The notes: generated by a model from the sequence alone, not told the origin. A stretch of DNA of 64,000 nt from Fictibacillus terranigra (GCF_030412265.1 NZ_JAUHLN010000001.1:1240001-1304000), one strand, 5' to 3'. Shown: positions 34,806 through 44,499, counted from the stretch's first letter. Translations and numbers: made by a program.

Positions 34806-37238
34806 GTGTTAGTTTCATATAACTGGCTGAAAGAGTATGTAAATATTGATATCACGGCTGCAGAGCTGGGTGAAAAAATTACGAAAAGTGGAATTGAAGT
34901 AGAAATCGTGGAGTCCCTCAACAAAGGGATCACTGGAGTGATCGTTGGACATGTGCTGGAATGTGTTCAACACCCGAACGCGGATAAGCTACGGGTCTGT
35001 AAGGTTGACATCGGTGCAGAAGAACCGGTACAGATTGTATGCGGTGCACCAAACGTGGCTGCGGGACAAAAAGTTCCGGTCGCGCAGGTAGGTGCCGTAC
35101 TTCCTGGGAATTTCAAGATTAAAAAGGCGAAACTTCGCGGAGAAGCGTCACATGGGATGATCTGTTCCCTCACTGAATTGGGTGTGGATACCAAACTGGT
35201 GCCAAAAGAGTATTCGGCCGGAATATTCGTCATGCCTTCTGATGCACAGGTTGGCAGCGATGCTTTGAGCTACTTGAACCTGGATGACTATGTTCTTGAG
35301 CTTGGGTTGACACCAAACCGTGCAGACTGCTTGAACATGATTGGTGTCGCATATGAAGTAGCAGCCATTCTTAACGAAGAACTGCGGCTGCCTGAAGTTC
35401 CACTTGAACATACCGGTGAAAAAGCTTCAGATTATATTTCAGTAAAAGTTGATGCAACAGAAGACAATCCTTACTATGGAGCGATGCTGATCAAGAATGT
35501 TTCTATCGGACCATCACCTCTTTGGATGCAAAACCGCTTGATTGCAGCGGGAATCCGTCCGATTAATAATGTGGTGGATATTACGAACTACGTATTGCTC
35601 GAATACGGACAGCCGCTTCATGCCTTTGACTATGACCGTTTCGGATCCAGGGAAGTGGTCGTCCGCCGAGCGAAAGACGGAGAAGAAATTGTGACGCTTG
35701 ATGACACCGAAAGAAAATTAAACAGCAGCCATCTTGTCATCACCAATGGTGAAGTACCGGTTGCAGTAGCCGGTGTCATGGGCGGTGCAACATCGGAAGT
35801 TCAGGAAGATACTACGACAGTTCTGCTTGAAGCCGCTTATTTTGAAGGACAGCGTGTAAGAGCTGCATCCAAGGATCTTGGGCTCCGAAGTGAAGCCAGT
35901 GCACGATATGAAAAAGGAATCGACCGCAACCGTGTGTACGAGGCAGCCCGCCGTGCTGCTTCCTTAATGGCGCAATATGCTGGAGGAGAAGTGGCGGAAG
36001 GCATTGTTGAGGATGGCGAACGCTCGGTAAGTGAAGGAACCGCTGAAGTCACCCGAACGAGAATTAACAGCTTGCTCGGAACAGCGATTGAAAACGAACA
36101 AATCAGTGAAATCTTCACAAGACTTCGTTTTCCATTTGAGGTACAGGGAGAAACATTCAAGGTTACCGTTCCCGCGAGAAGGCCGGATATTACCATTGAT
36201 GCGGACCTTGTAGAGGAAGTGGGAAGAATCTATGGATATGACCGTATTCCTACCACGTATCTTGTAACAGAAAGCCGACCTGGCGGACTTAGCCCCTATC
36301 AGGCTGCCCGAAGAAAGGTTATGCGTTATCTTGAAGGCGCTGGACTGTATCAGGCTGTAACTTATGCACTGACCACTCCTGAAAAAGCAACCAGCTTCTC
36401 TTTTGTGAAGGAGCAGCAGGAAAATATACAAACCATTTCGGTTTCCCACCCGATGAGCGAGGAGCGGAGTACTCTTCGAAGCACACTCATTCCTCAGCTT
36501 CTTGAAGTGGTGCGTCATAATCATCACCGTTCACTTGATGATGTAGGTGTGTTTGAAATCAGTTCTGTCTTCTTTACCATTGAACAGCCGATCTCTGTTC
36601 TGCCTGAAGAGAAAACGTATCTCTCCGGTGCGCTCACAGGCCTTTGGAATATCCATCCTTGGCAGGGTGAAAAGAAGAGAACGGACTTTTTCGTGGTGAA
36701 AGGAATTCTTGAAGGATTGTTCGAAGAACTCGGATTAAGAAGCAGAATTTCTTTTGAGAGTGAAAGTTTGAAAGGGATGCATCCAGGAAGAACAGCAGTC
36801 ATCAAGCTTGACAGCATCACGATCGGCCTGATCGGCCAGATACACCCGGGAACTCAAAAAGAATGGGATCTAAACGAAACTTACGTGTTTGAGATGGATC
36901 TGGATCAGTTAATCCAGACGATCGTTGAACCTACCGTTTATCAGACACTGCCTCGATTCCCTTCCATCACTAGAGATATCGCATTGGTGGTCGACAAGAA
37001 CCTGCCTGCCGGAGATTTAAACACTGTCATTCATGAAGCGGGAGGAGCTCTTCTGAAAGAAAGCAGCTTGTTTGACTTGTATGAAGGCGAGCACATGGAG
37101 GAAGGCAAAAAGTCACTGGCCTTCTCATTAAAATATTTTGATCCTGAACGTACGCTTACGGATGAAGAAGTGACAAAGGCTCATGAAAACATCCTCCGCA
37201 ATCTGGAAGAACGTTTCGGGGCTGAGCTTCGAAAATAA
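34806..37238 (+). CDS. pheT: Phenylalanyl-tRNA synthetase beta subunit
   Basis: An 810-residue subunit responsible for tRNA binding and editing of mis-charged Tyr. Domains: tRNA-binding EMAP-like OB fold (about 40-155, [20 protein letters not shown]), B3/B4 editing domain (about 210-395), B5 (about 405-480), catalytic-like domain, and a C-terminal ferredoxin-like anticodon-binding domain (about 715-810, [15 protein letters not shown]). GTG at 34806 follows AAGGAGGGG. Translationally close to pheS and under the same T-box. Confidence 0.95.
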   Translation: MLVSYNWLKEYVNIDITAAELGEKITKSGIEVEIVESLNKGITGVIVGHVLECVQHPNADKLRVCKVDIGAEEPVQIVCGAPNVAAGQKVPVAQVGAVLPGNFKIKKAKLRGEASHGMICSLTELGVDTKLVPKEYSAGIFVMPSDAQVGSDALSYLNLDDYVLELGLTPNRADCLNMIGVAYEVAAILNEELRLPEVPLEHTGEKASDYISVKVDATEDNPYYGAMLIKNVSIGPSPLWMQNRLIAAGIRPINNVVDITNYVLLEYGQPLHAFDYDRFGSREVVVRRAKDGEEIVTLDDTERKLNSSHLVITNGEVPVAVAGVMGGATSEVQEDTTTVLLEAAYFEGQRVRAASKDLGLRSEASARYEKGIDRNRVYEAARRAASLMAQYAGGEVAEGIVEDGERSVSEGTAEVTRTRINSLLGTAIENEQISEIFTRLRFPFEVQGETFKVTVPARRPDITIDADLVEEVGRIYGYDRIPTTYLVTESRPGGLSPYQAARRKVMRYLEGAGLYQAVTYALTTPEKATSFSFVKEQQENIQTISVSHPMSEERSTLRSTLIPQLLEVVRHNHHRSLDDVGVFEISSVFFTIEQPISVLPEEKTYLSGALTGLWNIHPWQGEKKRTDFFVVKGILEGLFEELGLRSRISFESESLKGMHPGRTAVIKLDSITIGLIGQIHPGTQKEWDLNETYVFEMDLDQLIQTIVEPTVYQTLPRFPSITRDIALVVDKNLPAGDLNTVIHEAGGALLKESSLFDLYEGEHMEEGKKSLAFSLKYFDPERTLTDEEVTKAHENILRNLEERFGAELRK

Positions 37239-37246
37239 TAAGCATG

Positions 37247-37284
37247 AAAAACCCGCAAGTCTCTTTTTTGAGACTGCGGGTTTT
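37247..37284 (+). terminator. Terminator after pheT
   Basis: AAAACCCGC and GCGGGTTTT enclosing AGTCTC/GAGACT (a bulged A), then TATTTTT. Confidence 0.88.
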
Positions 37285-37329
37285 ATTTTTGGAAAGCTGT
37301 TTTCGCAACCTTTGATGCTCATGAGGGTG

Positions 37330-37455
37330 GTTGATTTCCGTTCCAGGCTGCTCGCTTTCCGCGGGGCGTGCGCTGAACCCCTTGGCGCAAGCGCCTGCGG
37401 GTTTCACCTGTCACGCGCGTCTCGCTGGAGTCTCGCACCTTGCACTCCAATCAAC
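37330..37455. repeat. Intergenic palindromic repeat element (Bacillaceae type)
   Basis: A GC-rich 126-bp segment bounded by GTTGATT (37330-37336) and AATCAAC (37449-37455). Inside are GGCGC-AA-GCGCC, flanking GAACCCC / GGGTTTC, and outer GCGTG / CACGC arms. I recall similar sequences (CGCTTTCCGCGGGG... and GAGTCTCGCACCTTG) at many intergenic sites in Bacillaceae genomes; no protein is encoded. One copy is seen in this window. The 292-bp gap holds nothing else except the pheT terminator. Confidence 0.65.
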
Positions 37456-37529
37456 TTGTCAATGAAGAATCTTGACAAAAATCTTCACAAAGCAACAATC
37501 TTTTAGAAAAGAGCCTTTTGGAATGAAGC

Positions 37530-38474
37530 TTAGTTCCGTTTGCTTTTTGCTAGATTAAGCGCCTTTTTCGTGTTGGCAAAATGAATTTTCGCGATATCGT
37601 TCAGATAAGCAGTACCATACTTGCGGATCATTTCAGCCGCTTTTACATCCACCTTGCTGCCGGCGCCTTTAGGAATCTCAATACCTGTTTTTGCACTGAT
37701 TTTATCCATCTCTTTAATAAATGCATAACGTGCGAGAATGGATGAGGCGGCAACGGACAAATGAAGAGATTCACCTTTAGTGGCGAAGAACACGTTGTTT
37801 TTTACGATGTTTCTTTCTCTTGAGAGATAATTAAAATAGACACCCGGCTCACAGAACTGATCCACTAAAATACCGTCTACGTGAAGATCCTTTGTTTTTT
37901 CCAGCATGTTATGAAGGGCTTTGTTGTGCAGAAGAGCTTTCATTTTCCCTTGGCTCATTCCGTTTGCCTGAAGTTCGTTGTACTTTCGGTTGCTGAGGAC
38001 GAGCAGACTGTACGGGATGGTTTGCAGAAGATCCTTTGCGATGGCTGCGATCTGCTTGTCGTTCAGAAACTTTGAATCCTTTACTCCCAATTCTTTTGCC
38101 AGCTCGAGCTGTGACGCTGGAACATACGAAGCTACCACTGTAATCGGACCGAAATAATCACCCGTTCCCACTTCATCGCTTCCGATCAAGGATAGAGTAC
38201 CCACGTTTTCAGGAGGGGCAAATGCATGGGAAGGTTTTGATTTACCAGGCTTCGGATCGGGTGCTGCCGGTGCGGAGCCCCATTTTTGAGCTTCCATTTC
38301 GGCCGTCTTACCTTGAAACAGGACCTTGCCTGATTTATAGGCTGTAACCGTACAGCCTGCGGGTTTTGCCGTAAAAACACTTCCGGGGGGAGAAGAAGGC
38401 TGTATAAAAGCTTGGTAGGCTTCTTTCAGTTTATTGATTTCTTGGGTTGTCATTTTTAGTACCGTATTTGCCAT
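37530..38474 (-). CDS. rnhC: Ribonuclease HIII
   Basis: A 314-residue RNase HIII that cleaves RNA in RNA-DNA hybrids. An N-terminal TBP-like substrate-binding domain (about 1-85, KPAGCTVTAYKSGKVLFQGK) precedes the catalytic domain with Asp-Glu in LIGSDEVGTGDYFGP (about 99-105), Asp in VDGILVDQF and the later LHLSVAASSILAR. ATG at 38474 gives the family N-terminus with AAGGAA 8 nt upstream; two ATG codons just before it are in frame. It stands alone, opposite pheT and divergent from zapA. Confidence 0.93.
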   Translation of the reverse strand: MANTVLKMTTQEINKLKEAYQAFIQPSSPPGSVFTAKPAGCTVTAYKSGKVLFQGKTAEMEAQKWGSAPAAPDPKPGKSKPSHAFAPPENVGTLSLIGSDEVGTGDYFGPITVVASYVPASQLELAKELGVKDSKFLNDKQIAAIAKDLLQTIPYSLLVLSNRKYNELQANGMSQGKMKALLHNKALHNMLEKTKDLHVDGILVDQFCEPGVYFNYLSRERNIVKNNVFFATKGESLHLSVAASSILARYAFIKEMDKISAKTGIEIPKGAGSKVDVKAAEMIRKYGTAYLNDIAKIHFANTKKALNLAKSKRN

Positions 38475-38632
38475 CATCATGTTCCTTTTCATTGGATTTT
38501 TTTTTAGTAGGAATTGGATATAATGAAAGCTGGTTTTAGAACAAATATTTTCATAACTGTTCCCTTTCTGTTAAGATAATGATTAGAGTTCTTAGCTTAT
38601 TTGCAGGTGAACTTATGATTGGAGGTAATTTT

Positions 38633-38896
38633 GTGGCGGAAGATAAAATGAAAGCAAGGACCATCGTGGAAATCTTTGGTCAAAAGTATACAGTAATAGG
38701 CACTGAGGCTTCCAGCCACATTCGTTCGGTTGCTGCAATGGTTGATGAAAAGATGCGGGACATCCAGCAGTATAATGCTGTATTGGATACGAAACAGCTT
38801 GCCGTACTCACAGCAGTAAATCTGATGAACGAATACTTAAAGACTAAAGAAGAGCTGGAAAAATTGCAACAGCAGATTAGGAAAGAGGATAAATAA
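38633..38896 (+). CDS. zapA: Cell division protein ZapA
   Basis: An 87-residue FtsZ-associated protein that promotes Z-ring bundling. The N-terminal globular part has TIVEIFGQKYTVIGTEASSHI and the C-terminal part is a coiled coil (about 50-87). GTG at 38633 has GGAGGTAA 5-8 nt upstream; the longer frame begins before that site. cvpA begins on the base after the stop, so the two are coupled. Confidence 0.9.
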   Translation: MAEDKMKARTIVEIFGQKYTVIGTEASSHIRSVAAMVDEKMRDIQQYNAVLDTKQLAVLTAVNLMNEYLKTKEELEKLQQQIRKEDK

Positions 38897-39436
38897 ATGT
38901 TAGATCTCATTTTAATTGTTTTACTCATTGCCGGATTTTTTATCGGACTGAAGCGCGGCCTTGTCATGCAGGTTATTCATCTCGTCGGCTTTATCGCAGC
39001 GTATGTGGTGGCTTATCTATACTTTGATGACATTGCGCCTCATTTGAAATTATGGATTCCATATCCTTCCATCGGTAATGATAGCCCGATGTCAACGATT
39101 CTTAGCAGCATTTCCTTAGAAGATGTGTATTACCGCGCCATTGCCTTTGCTCTCTTGTTCTTTGGGACAAAAATCATTCTGCAGATCGTAGGAAACATGC
39201 TGAACTTCATTGCGGATCTGCCGCTGCTCCGCACGGTTAACCGCTGGCTTGGAGGGATTTTAGGATTTGTCGAAGTTTACTTGATTTTGTTCTTGTTGCT
39301 TTACGTCGCTTCGTTAATCCCGTCCGGTTCGATCCACTCCGCTTACCAGGATTCCTTTATCGGACAGGGAATGGTGGAAAATACGCCAGTTTTCTCAGAA
39401 ACGATCAAAGATTTGTGGTCCAAAAATATAGCGTAA
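38897..39436 (+). CDS. yshB: CvpA-family membrane protein (YshB-like)
   Basis: A 179-residue CvpA-family protein with four membrane spans; the start LDLILIVLLIAGFFIGLKRGLVMQVIHLVGF is the family signature (N-terminal ILIVLLIAGFFIGLKRGL). CvpA proteins have been linked to colicin V production in E. coli and to envelope function elsewhere; the role in Bacillus is unclear. It is adjacent to zapA with no gap, as in B. subtilis. Confidence 0.85.
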   Translation: MLDLILIVLLIAGFFIGLKRGLVMQVIHLVGFIAAYVVAYLYFDDIAPHLKLWIPYPSIGNDSPMSTILSSISLEDVYYRAIAFALLFFGTKIILQIVGNMLNFIADLPLLRTVNRWLGGILGFVEVYLILFLLLYVASLIPSGSIHSAYQDSFIGQGMVENTPVFSETIKDLWSKNIA

Positions 39437-39464
39437 AACTTCTCTTTAACAGAGAAGTTTTTTT
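39436..39464 (+). terminator. Terminator after cvpA
   Basis: AAACTTCTCT, loop TTAAC, AGAGAAGTTT, then four T. Confidence 0.88.
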
Positions 39465-39506
39465 ACCGTGCATCGTTTATCAAGTCTTTTGAAAGAGGGT
39501 GTTCAT

Positions 39507-41228
39507 TTGAATAAGAAGCAGGTAGTCCATGTCCTTGAAATGATCGCCGTTTATTTAGAGATCAAAGGGGAGAACTCTTTTAAAACTTCGGCCTACAGGA
39601 GGGCAGCCCAGGCGTTGGAATCCGATGACAGGAACATGCAGCAAATCGGGGATCCTTCCCAGTTGAAAGGAATCGGAAAAGGTACTGCGGCAGTCATTGC
39701 TGAACTGCTCGAAACAGGGAAGTCTTCGCTGCTTGAGGAATTGCAGGCCGAGGTTCCGTCTGGACTTTTAGTGATGCTTGACATTTCTGGGCTCGGCGGA
39801 AAAAAGATTTCCAAGCTCTATCAAGAACTGGGGATTACCGATATTGAAAGTCTGAAAAAGGCGTGTGAACAGGAAAAGGTCAGAGGACTCGCAGGATTTG
39901 GGAACAAGACAGAAGAGAAAATACTGGCCGCAATTGAGGAACTCGGAAAACGCCCCGAGCGGCTTCCCATCGCATTTATGCTTCCTGTTGCGGAAAAAAT
40001 TGAAGAGCAGCTGAAGAACGTGGAAGGGATTGAGAAATTTTCGCTGGCTGGGAGTCTTCGCCGTTTTCGCGAGACGATTAAAGATCTGGATTTCATTCTC
40101 GCGGTTACCGATGCGGCTGCAGTAAAAGAACAGCTCGTCCAGCTCGAAGGCGTTTCTGATATCATCGCAAAAGGCGACACTAAAGTTTCTCTCCAATTTG
40201 AATACGAGTATCCGGTATCCGTGGATTTCAGACTCGTTTCCAAAGATCAGTATGCCTCCGCACTGCATCATTTCACTGGTTCGATGGAGCATAACGTGAA
40301 GATGAGGCAGCTGGCGAAAGAGCGTAACGAAAAAATCAGTGAATACGGTGTTGAAAATACAGAGACCGGCGAGGTCATGACATTTCCATCGGAAGAAGAA
40401 TTCTATGCCCATTTCGGACTTCAGTGGATACCGCCGGAAGTCCGTGAGGGCGGGGATGAACTTGAGTTGTTTCGCGAGCCTCAGCGGCTGATCAAACCTG
40501 ATGATATCAGGGGAGACCTTCATATGCACTCCACATGGAGCGATGGAGCGAACACGATCGAAGAAATGGCCGAAGCTGCAAGGGAAAAAGGGTACGCATT
40601 CATCGCGGTCACTGACCATTCCCAGTACTTGAGGGTAGCGAATGGACTGACTCCGGAGCGGCTGAGGCAGCAGCGAAAAGAGATTGACAGGCTGAACGAG
40701 AAGTACGATGATTTTAAAATTTTAGCCGGCGTCGAGATGGACATTCTGCCGGATGGTACACTGGATTTTGATGATGAACTCCTGGCTGAAATGGATCTTG
40801 TCATCGCTTCGATCCATTCTTCTTTTTCACAGAGCAGAGAGACGATCATGAAAAGGATGAAGACCGCGCTCAAAAGCCATCATGTGGATATTATTGCACA
40901 TCCGACAGGGAGGGTGATCGGACGCCGTCCCGGTTATGATGTGGATTTGGATATGCTGATTGAAGTGGCGGCTGAAACGAATACCGCACTTGAACTGAAC
41001 GCCCATCCAAGCCGGCTCGATCTGGCACCCGAATGGCTCAAGAAAGCACAGGACAAAGGTGTGAAAATTACGATCAATACAGATGCCCATTACCGGGAAA
41101 CGCTGGGGCATATGGACATCGGTGTTTCTGTCGCCCGTAAAGGCTATGTCCGGCCGGAAAATGTGTTGAACACCATGCCGATTCAAGAGTTGAAATCGTT
41201 TTTACAACGAAATGATAAACAAGAATAG
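39507..41228 (+). CDS. polX: DNA polymerase X (PolX) with PHP nuclease domain
   Basis: A 573-residue family X polymerase for gap filling in base-excision repair. N-terminal helix-hairpin-helix regions (LKGIGKGTAAVIAEL, VRGLAGFGNKTEEKIL) bind DNA; the nucleotidyltransferase core has AGSLRRFRETIKDLDF with the metal-binding Asp. The C-terminal PHP domain begins at GDLHMHSTWSDG (about residue 335) and has further His/Asp motifs (TDHSQYL, GVEMDIL, DAHYRETLGHMD), giving 3'-5' exonuclease activity in B. subtilis. Start TTG at 39507 follows AGAGGG; the frame upstream overlaps the cvpA terminator. Confidence 0.92.
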   Translation: MNKKQVVHVLEMIAVYLEIKGENSFKTSAYRRAAQALESDDRNMQQIGDPSQLKGIGKGTAAVIAELLETGKSSLLEELQAEVPSGLLVMLDISGLGGKKISKLYQELGITDIESLKKACEQEKVRGLAGFGNKTEEKILAAIEELGKRPERLPIAFMLPVAEKIEEQLKNVEGIEKFSLAGSLRRFRETIKDLDFILAVTDAAAVKEQLVQLEGVSDIIAKGDTKVSLQFEYEYPVSVDFRLVSKDQYASALHHFTGSMEHNVKMRQLAKERNEKISEYGVENTETGEVMTFPSEEEFYAHFGLQWIPPEVREGGDELELFREPQRLIKPDDIRGDLHMHSTWSDGANTIEEMAEAAREKGYAFIAVTDHSQYLRVANGLTPERLRQQRKEIDRLNEKYDDFKILAGVEMDILPDGTLDFDDELLAEMDLVIASIHSSFSQSRETIMKRMKTALKSHHVDIIAHPTGRVIGRRPGYDVDLDMLIEVAAETNTALELNAHPSRLDLAPEWLKKAQDKGVKITINTDAHYRETLGHMDIGVSVARKGYVRPENVLNTMPIQELKSFLQRNDKQE

Positions 41229-41255
41229 AACGTCTCCTGGGAGGAGGAACTAATT

Positions 41256-43619
41256 TTGCAGGAACGAGTACTTCGTGTCTTAGAATATACAAAAATCATC
41301 GAACAGCTAAAAAAACATGCAAGCTCAAGCTTAGGTAAGCAGAAGGTTGAACAGCTGAAGCCCTCCGTTGAATATGAGGAGATCCGCCATTGGCAGGACA
41401 GCACTGATGAAGGAGTTAAGGTTCTCCGTTTAAAAGGACAGGCTCCGCTCGGCGGAATACGGGATATTCGAGCCAGTTTGAAGCGGTCACAGATCGGCGG
41501 CCTGCTCAATACGGATGAGCTTCTTGATGTAGCGACGACAGTGTATGGCGGTCGGCGATTTAAGCGGTTTACAGTGGGAATGGTTGAGGATGGCATTGAA
41601 CTGCCGATCCTTGAAGGCCTAGTGGAACAGATTGAGCCGCTCATTGATTTGGAGCAGGAAATCAAAGCATGCATTGACGACAACGGACATGTTATGGACA
41701 GTGCCAGTCCGGCCTTGCGGACAATTAGGGGCCAGCTGCGCACGTTTGAAGCGAGAGTGCGTGAGAAGTTGGAAAGCATGGTCCGTTCCTCAAGCTATCA
41801 AAAGATGCTATCCGATGCGATCATCACGATTCGAAATGATCGCTTCGTGCTGCCCGTTAAACAAGAATACCGAGGCAGCTTTGGCGGAATGGTACATGAT
41901 CAGTCCTCATCGGGAGCCACGCTTTTTATTGAACCCCAGGCTGTAGTTGCGATAAATAACCAGTTGAAAGACGCAAAAGCCAAAGAGGCAAGAGAGATTG
42001 AAAAGATTCTCAAAGAACTTTCCATTTTAGTCGGGGAATCTGCTGAGCCTCTCGCTCACAATGTGGCGATTCTGTCGGAAATCGATTTTACTTTTGCCAA
42101 AGCGCAGTATAGCCGTGAGCTAAAAGCGACGAAACCGATCATGAACGATCGGGAATACATCTCCCTGCGCAAGGCAAGGCACCCTCTCATCGATCAGGAT
42201 GCTGTCGTTCCGATCGATGTTGAGCTGGGCGGAACGTTTCAATCATTGATCATTACCGGACCCAATACAGGCGGGAAGACGGTTACGTTAAAAACGATCG
42301 GTCTGCTGTCGCTGATGGCTCAATCAGGCTTGCAGGTTCCTGCAGAAGAAGAGTCTGAGATGACCGTGTTCGAAGCGATTTATGCCGATATCGGCGACGA
42401 GCAATCTATTGAACAGTCATTAAGTACGTTTTCTTCTCATATGGTCAACATTGTTGATATCCTTAAAACCGTCAACTTTAAAAGCCTTGTGCTGTTTGAT
42501 GAATTGGGTGCGGGGACAGATCCCCAGGAAGGTGCGGCGCTTGCGATCTCCATCTTGGATTATGTTTTTGAACGGGGAGCAAAAGTGATTGCCACCACAC
42601 ATTACAGCGAGTTAAAAGCGTACGCGTATAACCGGGAAGGGGTCATTAATGCGAGCGTAGAATTTAACGTGGAGACGCTGAGGCCGACCTACAAGCTGCT
42701 GATCGGTGTGCCGGGACGAAGCAACGCGTTTGAAATTTCCAGACGTCTAGGTTTGGAGCCTTCTATTATTGATGAGGCAAAATCGCAGATCAGTGATGAA
42801 GATAACAAAATTGATAACATGATCCGTTCGCTTGAAGATAACCAGAAACGTGCCGAAGAAGAACGGGAGAATGCCATAAGGATCAGGAAGGAAGCAGAAC
42901 AGTTAAAAGAGGATCTCGAAACAGAGCTGCAGCATCTTGACCGGGATCGTGACCGTTTGCTTGAAGAAGCCGAACGGAAGGCGGAAGAAGCCGTGGCGAA
43001 TGCGCGAAGGACCGCTGAAGAAGTGATTAAAGAACTTCGGGAATATCAGAAAGAAGCGGGCAATGTGAAGGAACACCGATTGATCGATGCCCGTAAGAAG
43101 CTGGAGGAAGCCACTCCTTCACTTCGCTCGAAAAAGAAAAAAGCTGCTTCCACCAAACCAAAGTCTGCCTCGTTTAAACCAGGCGATGAGGTGAGAGTGC
43201 TGAGCTTTGGACAAAAAGGCCATATCATCAATAAAGTCAGCAACAGTGAATACCAGGTACAGATCGGTATTTTAAAAATGAACGTGTCACTGAGCGACCT
43301 GGAATTAATCAAGCAGACGAAGGAGAAAAAACCAGAGCCGAGAACGTTTGTAAAAGTACAGGGCAGTGATGACTCTGTTCGTCCTGAACTCGATCTTCGC
43401 GGAAAACGGTATGAGGATGCGATGCTTGAAGTGGATAAGTATTTGGATGAAGCGATGCTGGCGGGATATCCTCAAGTTTCCATCATTCATGGGAAGGGCA
43501 CAGGTGCCCTGCGTTCGGGTGTGCAGCAGCTGCTTAAATCACACCCTAATGTGAAATCGACACGAATGGGAGCGGCAAATGAAGGCGGAAGCGGAATAAC
43601 CGTAGCGGTATTAAAATAA
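41256..43619 (+). CDS. mutS2: Endonuclease MutS2
   Basis: A 787-residue MutS2 with core, clamp and ATPase domains: Walker A GPNTGGKTVTLKT (about 335), Walker B LVLFDELGAGTDPQEG (about 412) and the signature STFSSHM. A coiled coil (about 515-615) leads to a basic linker and the C-terminal Smr nuclease domain (about 710-787) with LDLRGKRYEDA and HGKGTGALR. MutS2 acts on recombination intermediates or collided ribosomes, depending on species. TTG at 41256 follows GGGAGGAGG, 27 bp after polX. Confidence 0.93.
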   Translation: MQERVLRVLEYTKIIEQLKKHASSSLGKQKVEQLKPSVEYEEIRHWQDSTDEGVKVLRLKGQAPLGGIRDIRASLKRSQIGGLLNTDELLDVATTVYGGRRFKRFTVGMVEDGIELPILEGLVEQIEPLIDLEQEIKACIDDNGHVMDSASPALRTIRGQLRTFEARVREKLESMVRSSSYQKMLSDAIITIRNDRFVLPVKQEYRGSFGGMVHDQSSSGATLFIEPQAVVAINNQLKDAKAKEAREIEKILKELSILVGESAEPLAHNVAILSEIDFTFAKAQYSRELKATKPIMNDREYISLRKARHPLIDQDAVVPIDVELGGTFQSLIITGPNTGGKTVTLKTIGLLSLMAQSGLQVPAEEESEMTVFEAIYADIGDEQSIEQSLSTFSSHMVNIVDILKTVNFKSLVLFDELGAGTDPQEGAALAISILDYVFERGAKVIATTHYSELKAYAYNREGVINASVEFNVETLRPTYKLLIGVPGRSNAFEISRRLGLEPSIIDEAKSQISDEDNKIDNMIRSLEDNQKRAEEERENAIRIRKEAEQLKEDLETELQHLDRDRDRLLEEAERKAEEAVANARRTAEEVIKELREYQKEAGNVKEHRLIDARKKLEEATPSLRSKKKKAASTKPKSASFKPGDEVRVLSFGQKGHIINKVSNSEYQVQIGILKMNVSLSDLELIKQTKEKKPEPRTFVKVQGSDDSVRPELDLRGKRYEDAMLEVDKYLDEAMLAGYPQVSIIHGKGTGALRSGVQQLLKSHPNVKSTRMGAANEGGSGITVAVLK

Positions 43620-43632
43620 TCGGAGGTCAGAG

Positions 43633-44037
43633 ATGGACGTATCCCACAATCCGTTTATCCAAACGGCGGCAAATTACAGTGTAGTCGTACTTTTCCTCGT
43701 TATTTTTTTGGCAGTATTTGAAGTCGTCACCAGGTATCAGAACTGGGTGGAGATTAAAAAAGGAAATCTGGCCGTAGCGATGGCAACCGGCGGAAAGATA
43801 TTCGGCATCGCGAATATTTTCCGCTATTCCATCGCGCAGAACGATTCCCTTCCTCAGATGATGGCATGGGGCCTATTCGGCTTTGTTCTGCTGCTGGCCG
43901 GATATTTTATCTTTGAATTTTTAACCCCGCGATTCAATATTGATGAAGAGATTGAAAACGATAACCGTGCCGTGGGTCTGATCTCCATGGTTATCTCCAT
44001 CGGTTTGTCGTTTGTGATCGGTTCAGGGATTGATTAG
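43633..44037 (+). CDS. yshE: DUF350 membrane protein (YshE-like)
   Basis: A 134-residue DUF350 protein with four membrane spans (about residues 15-36, 48-65, 76-96 and 111-130) and the family segment KKGNLAVAMATGGKIFGIANIFRYSI. Function is unknown. ATG at 43633 follows CGGAGGTC, 13 bp after mutS2, so it belongs to that unit. Its stop codon overlaps the ribosome site of the tiny gene that follows. Confidence 0.82.
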   Translation: MDVSHNPFIQTAANYSVVVLFLVIFLAVFEVVTRYQNWVEIKKGNLAVAMATGGKIFGIANIFRYSIAQNDSLPQMMAWGLFGFVLLLAGYFIFEFLTPRFNIDEEIENDNRAVGLISMVISIGLSFVIGSGID

Positions 44038-44050
44038 GAGTGAAGCGTTG

Positions 44051-44134
44051 GTGGATACGTTATGGAAGGTTTTATTCATTTGCAGCGGAATTTTTATTCT
44101 CTTCGGCATCTTTTATTTAATTTTTTTAACATAA
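44051..44134 (+). CDS. Candidate 27-residue single-span membrane protein
   Basis: A very short frame: a few polar residues (MDTLWK) then about 20 hydrophobic residues ending LIFLT. AGGAG (44036-44040), overlapping the yshE stop, lies 10 nt before GTG at 44051 (7 nt before an alternative TTG at 44048). A terminator follows at 44169, so it would be the last gene of the polX-mutS2-yshE unit. Product unrecognised; the evidence is ribosome site, position and hydrophobic pattern only. Confidence 0.45.
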   Translation: MDTLWKVLFICSGIFILFGIFYLIFLT

Positions 44135-44168
44135 AGGAAATGAAATTGGATTTCAGCAGCTTTTAAGC

Positions 44169-44196
44169 AAAAAACCAGCCTCCCGGCTGGTTTTTT
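44169..44196 (+). terminator. Terminator of the mutS2-yshE unit
   Basis: AAAAAACCAGCC, loop TCCC, GGCTGGTTTTTT; perfect 12-bp stem. Confidence 0.92.
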
Positions 44197-44227
44197 ATTT
44201 CAAGAAAATTCGGGTCCGCCATTGTAA

Positions 44228-44308
44228 ACTGAAGTAGAGCTGATTTGGGCGTTCGAGCCGTGAGCGAAAAAGCTGAGGCAGGCAACGCCCGCCGAAGTTC
44301 TATTCAGT
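44228..44308. repeat. 81-nt palindromic element
   Basis: Outer arms ACTGAAGTAGAGCT (44228 on) and AGTTCTATTCAGT (to 44308) pair with one bulge and G-U; an inner perfect arm pair is GGGCGTT (44247-44253) and AACGCCC (44284-44290), around further GCC/GGC and AGC/GCT pairs. It overlaps the 3' end of the minus-strand small gene, for which it may act as a 3' hairpin. No T-tract is obvious. It resembles REP- or MITE-type palindromes, but no second copy is visible here. Confidence 0.5.
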
Positions 44309-44471
44309 ATTCGATCTCATCAAAATCCGCTGGCTGTGCAGTCAGCTGGTTGGTGTCTTTCATTCCGATTTCGCTTGAGATTTCTTGCTGTGATTTGATT
44401 TTGCCATGAGGGTGCTGGGTTTCTTTGCCCGCTTTCCAAGCTCCATCTCTTCTAGATTTTGAATGGGTCAT
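44304..44471 (-). CDS. Unrecognised 55-residue hydrophilic protein, possibly spore-related
   Basis: A 55-codon frame on the minus strand starting at ATG 44471, with a near-perfect AAAGGAGG 9 nt upstream. The product is hydrophilic, with a basic N-terminal half (THSKSRRDGAWKAGK), Gln/His-rich middle, acidic C-terminus (DFDEIEY), no Cys and no membrane span. A CATACTA element (44506-44500, minus) at the right distance suggests a forespore-type promoter. Size and composition resemble minor small spore proteins, but I match it to no named family. It lies in an otherwise empty gap between yshE and lcfA. Confidence 0.65.
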   Translation of the reverse strand: MTHSKSRRDGAWKAGKETQHPHGKIKSQQEISSEIGMKDTNQLTAQPADFDEIEY

Positions 44472-44499
44472 GAATGTTAGCCTCCTTTGTTTTATTGTT

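Noticed and set aside
39768-40619. 283-codon minus-strand frame opposite polX
   Set aside because: Antisense to conserved PolX domains, no ribosome site, composition of a shadow frame.
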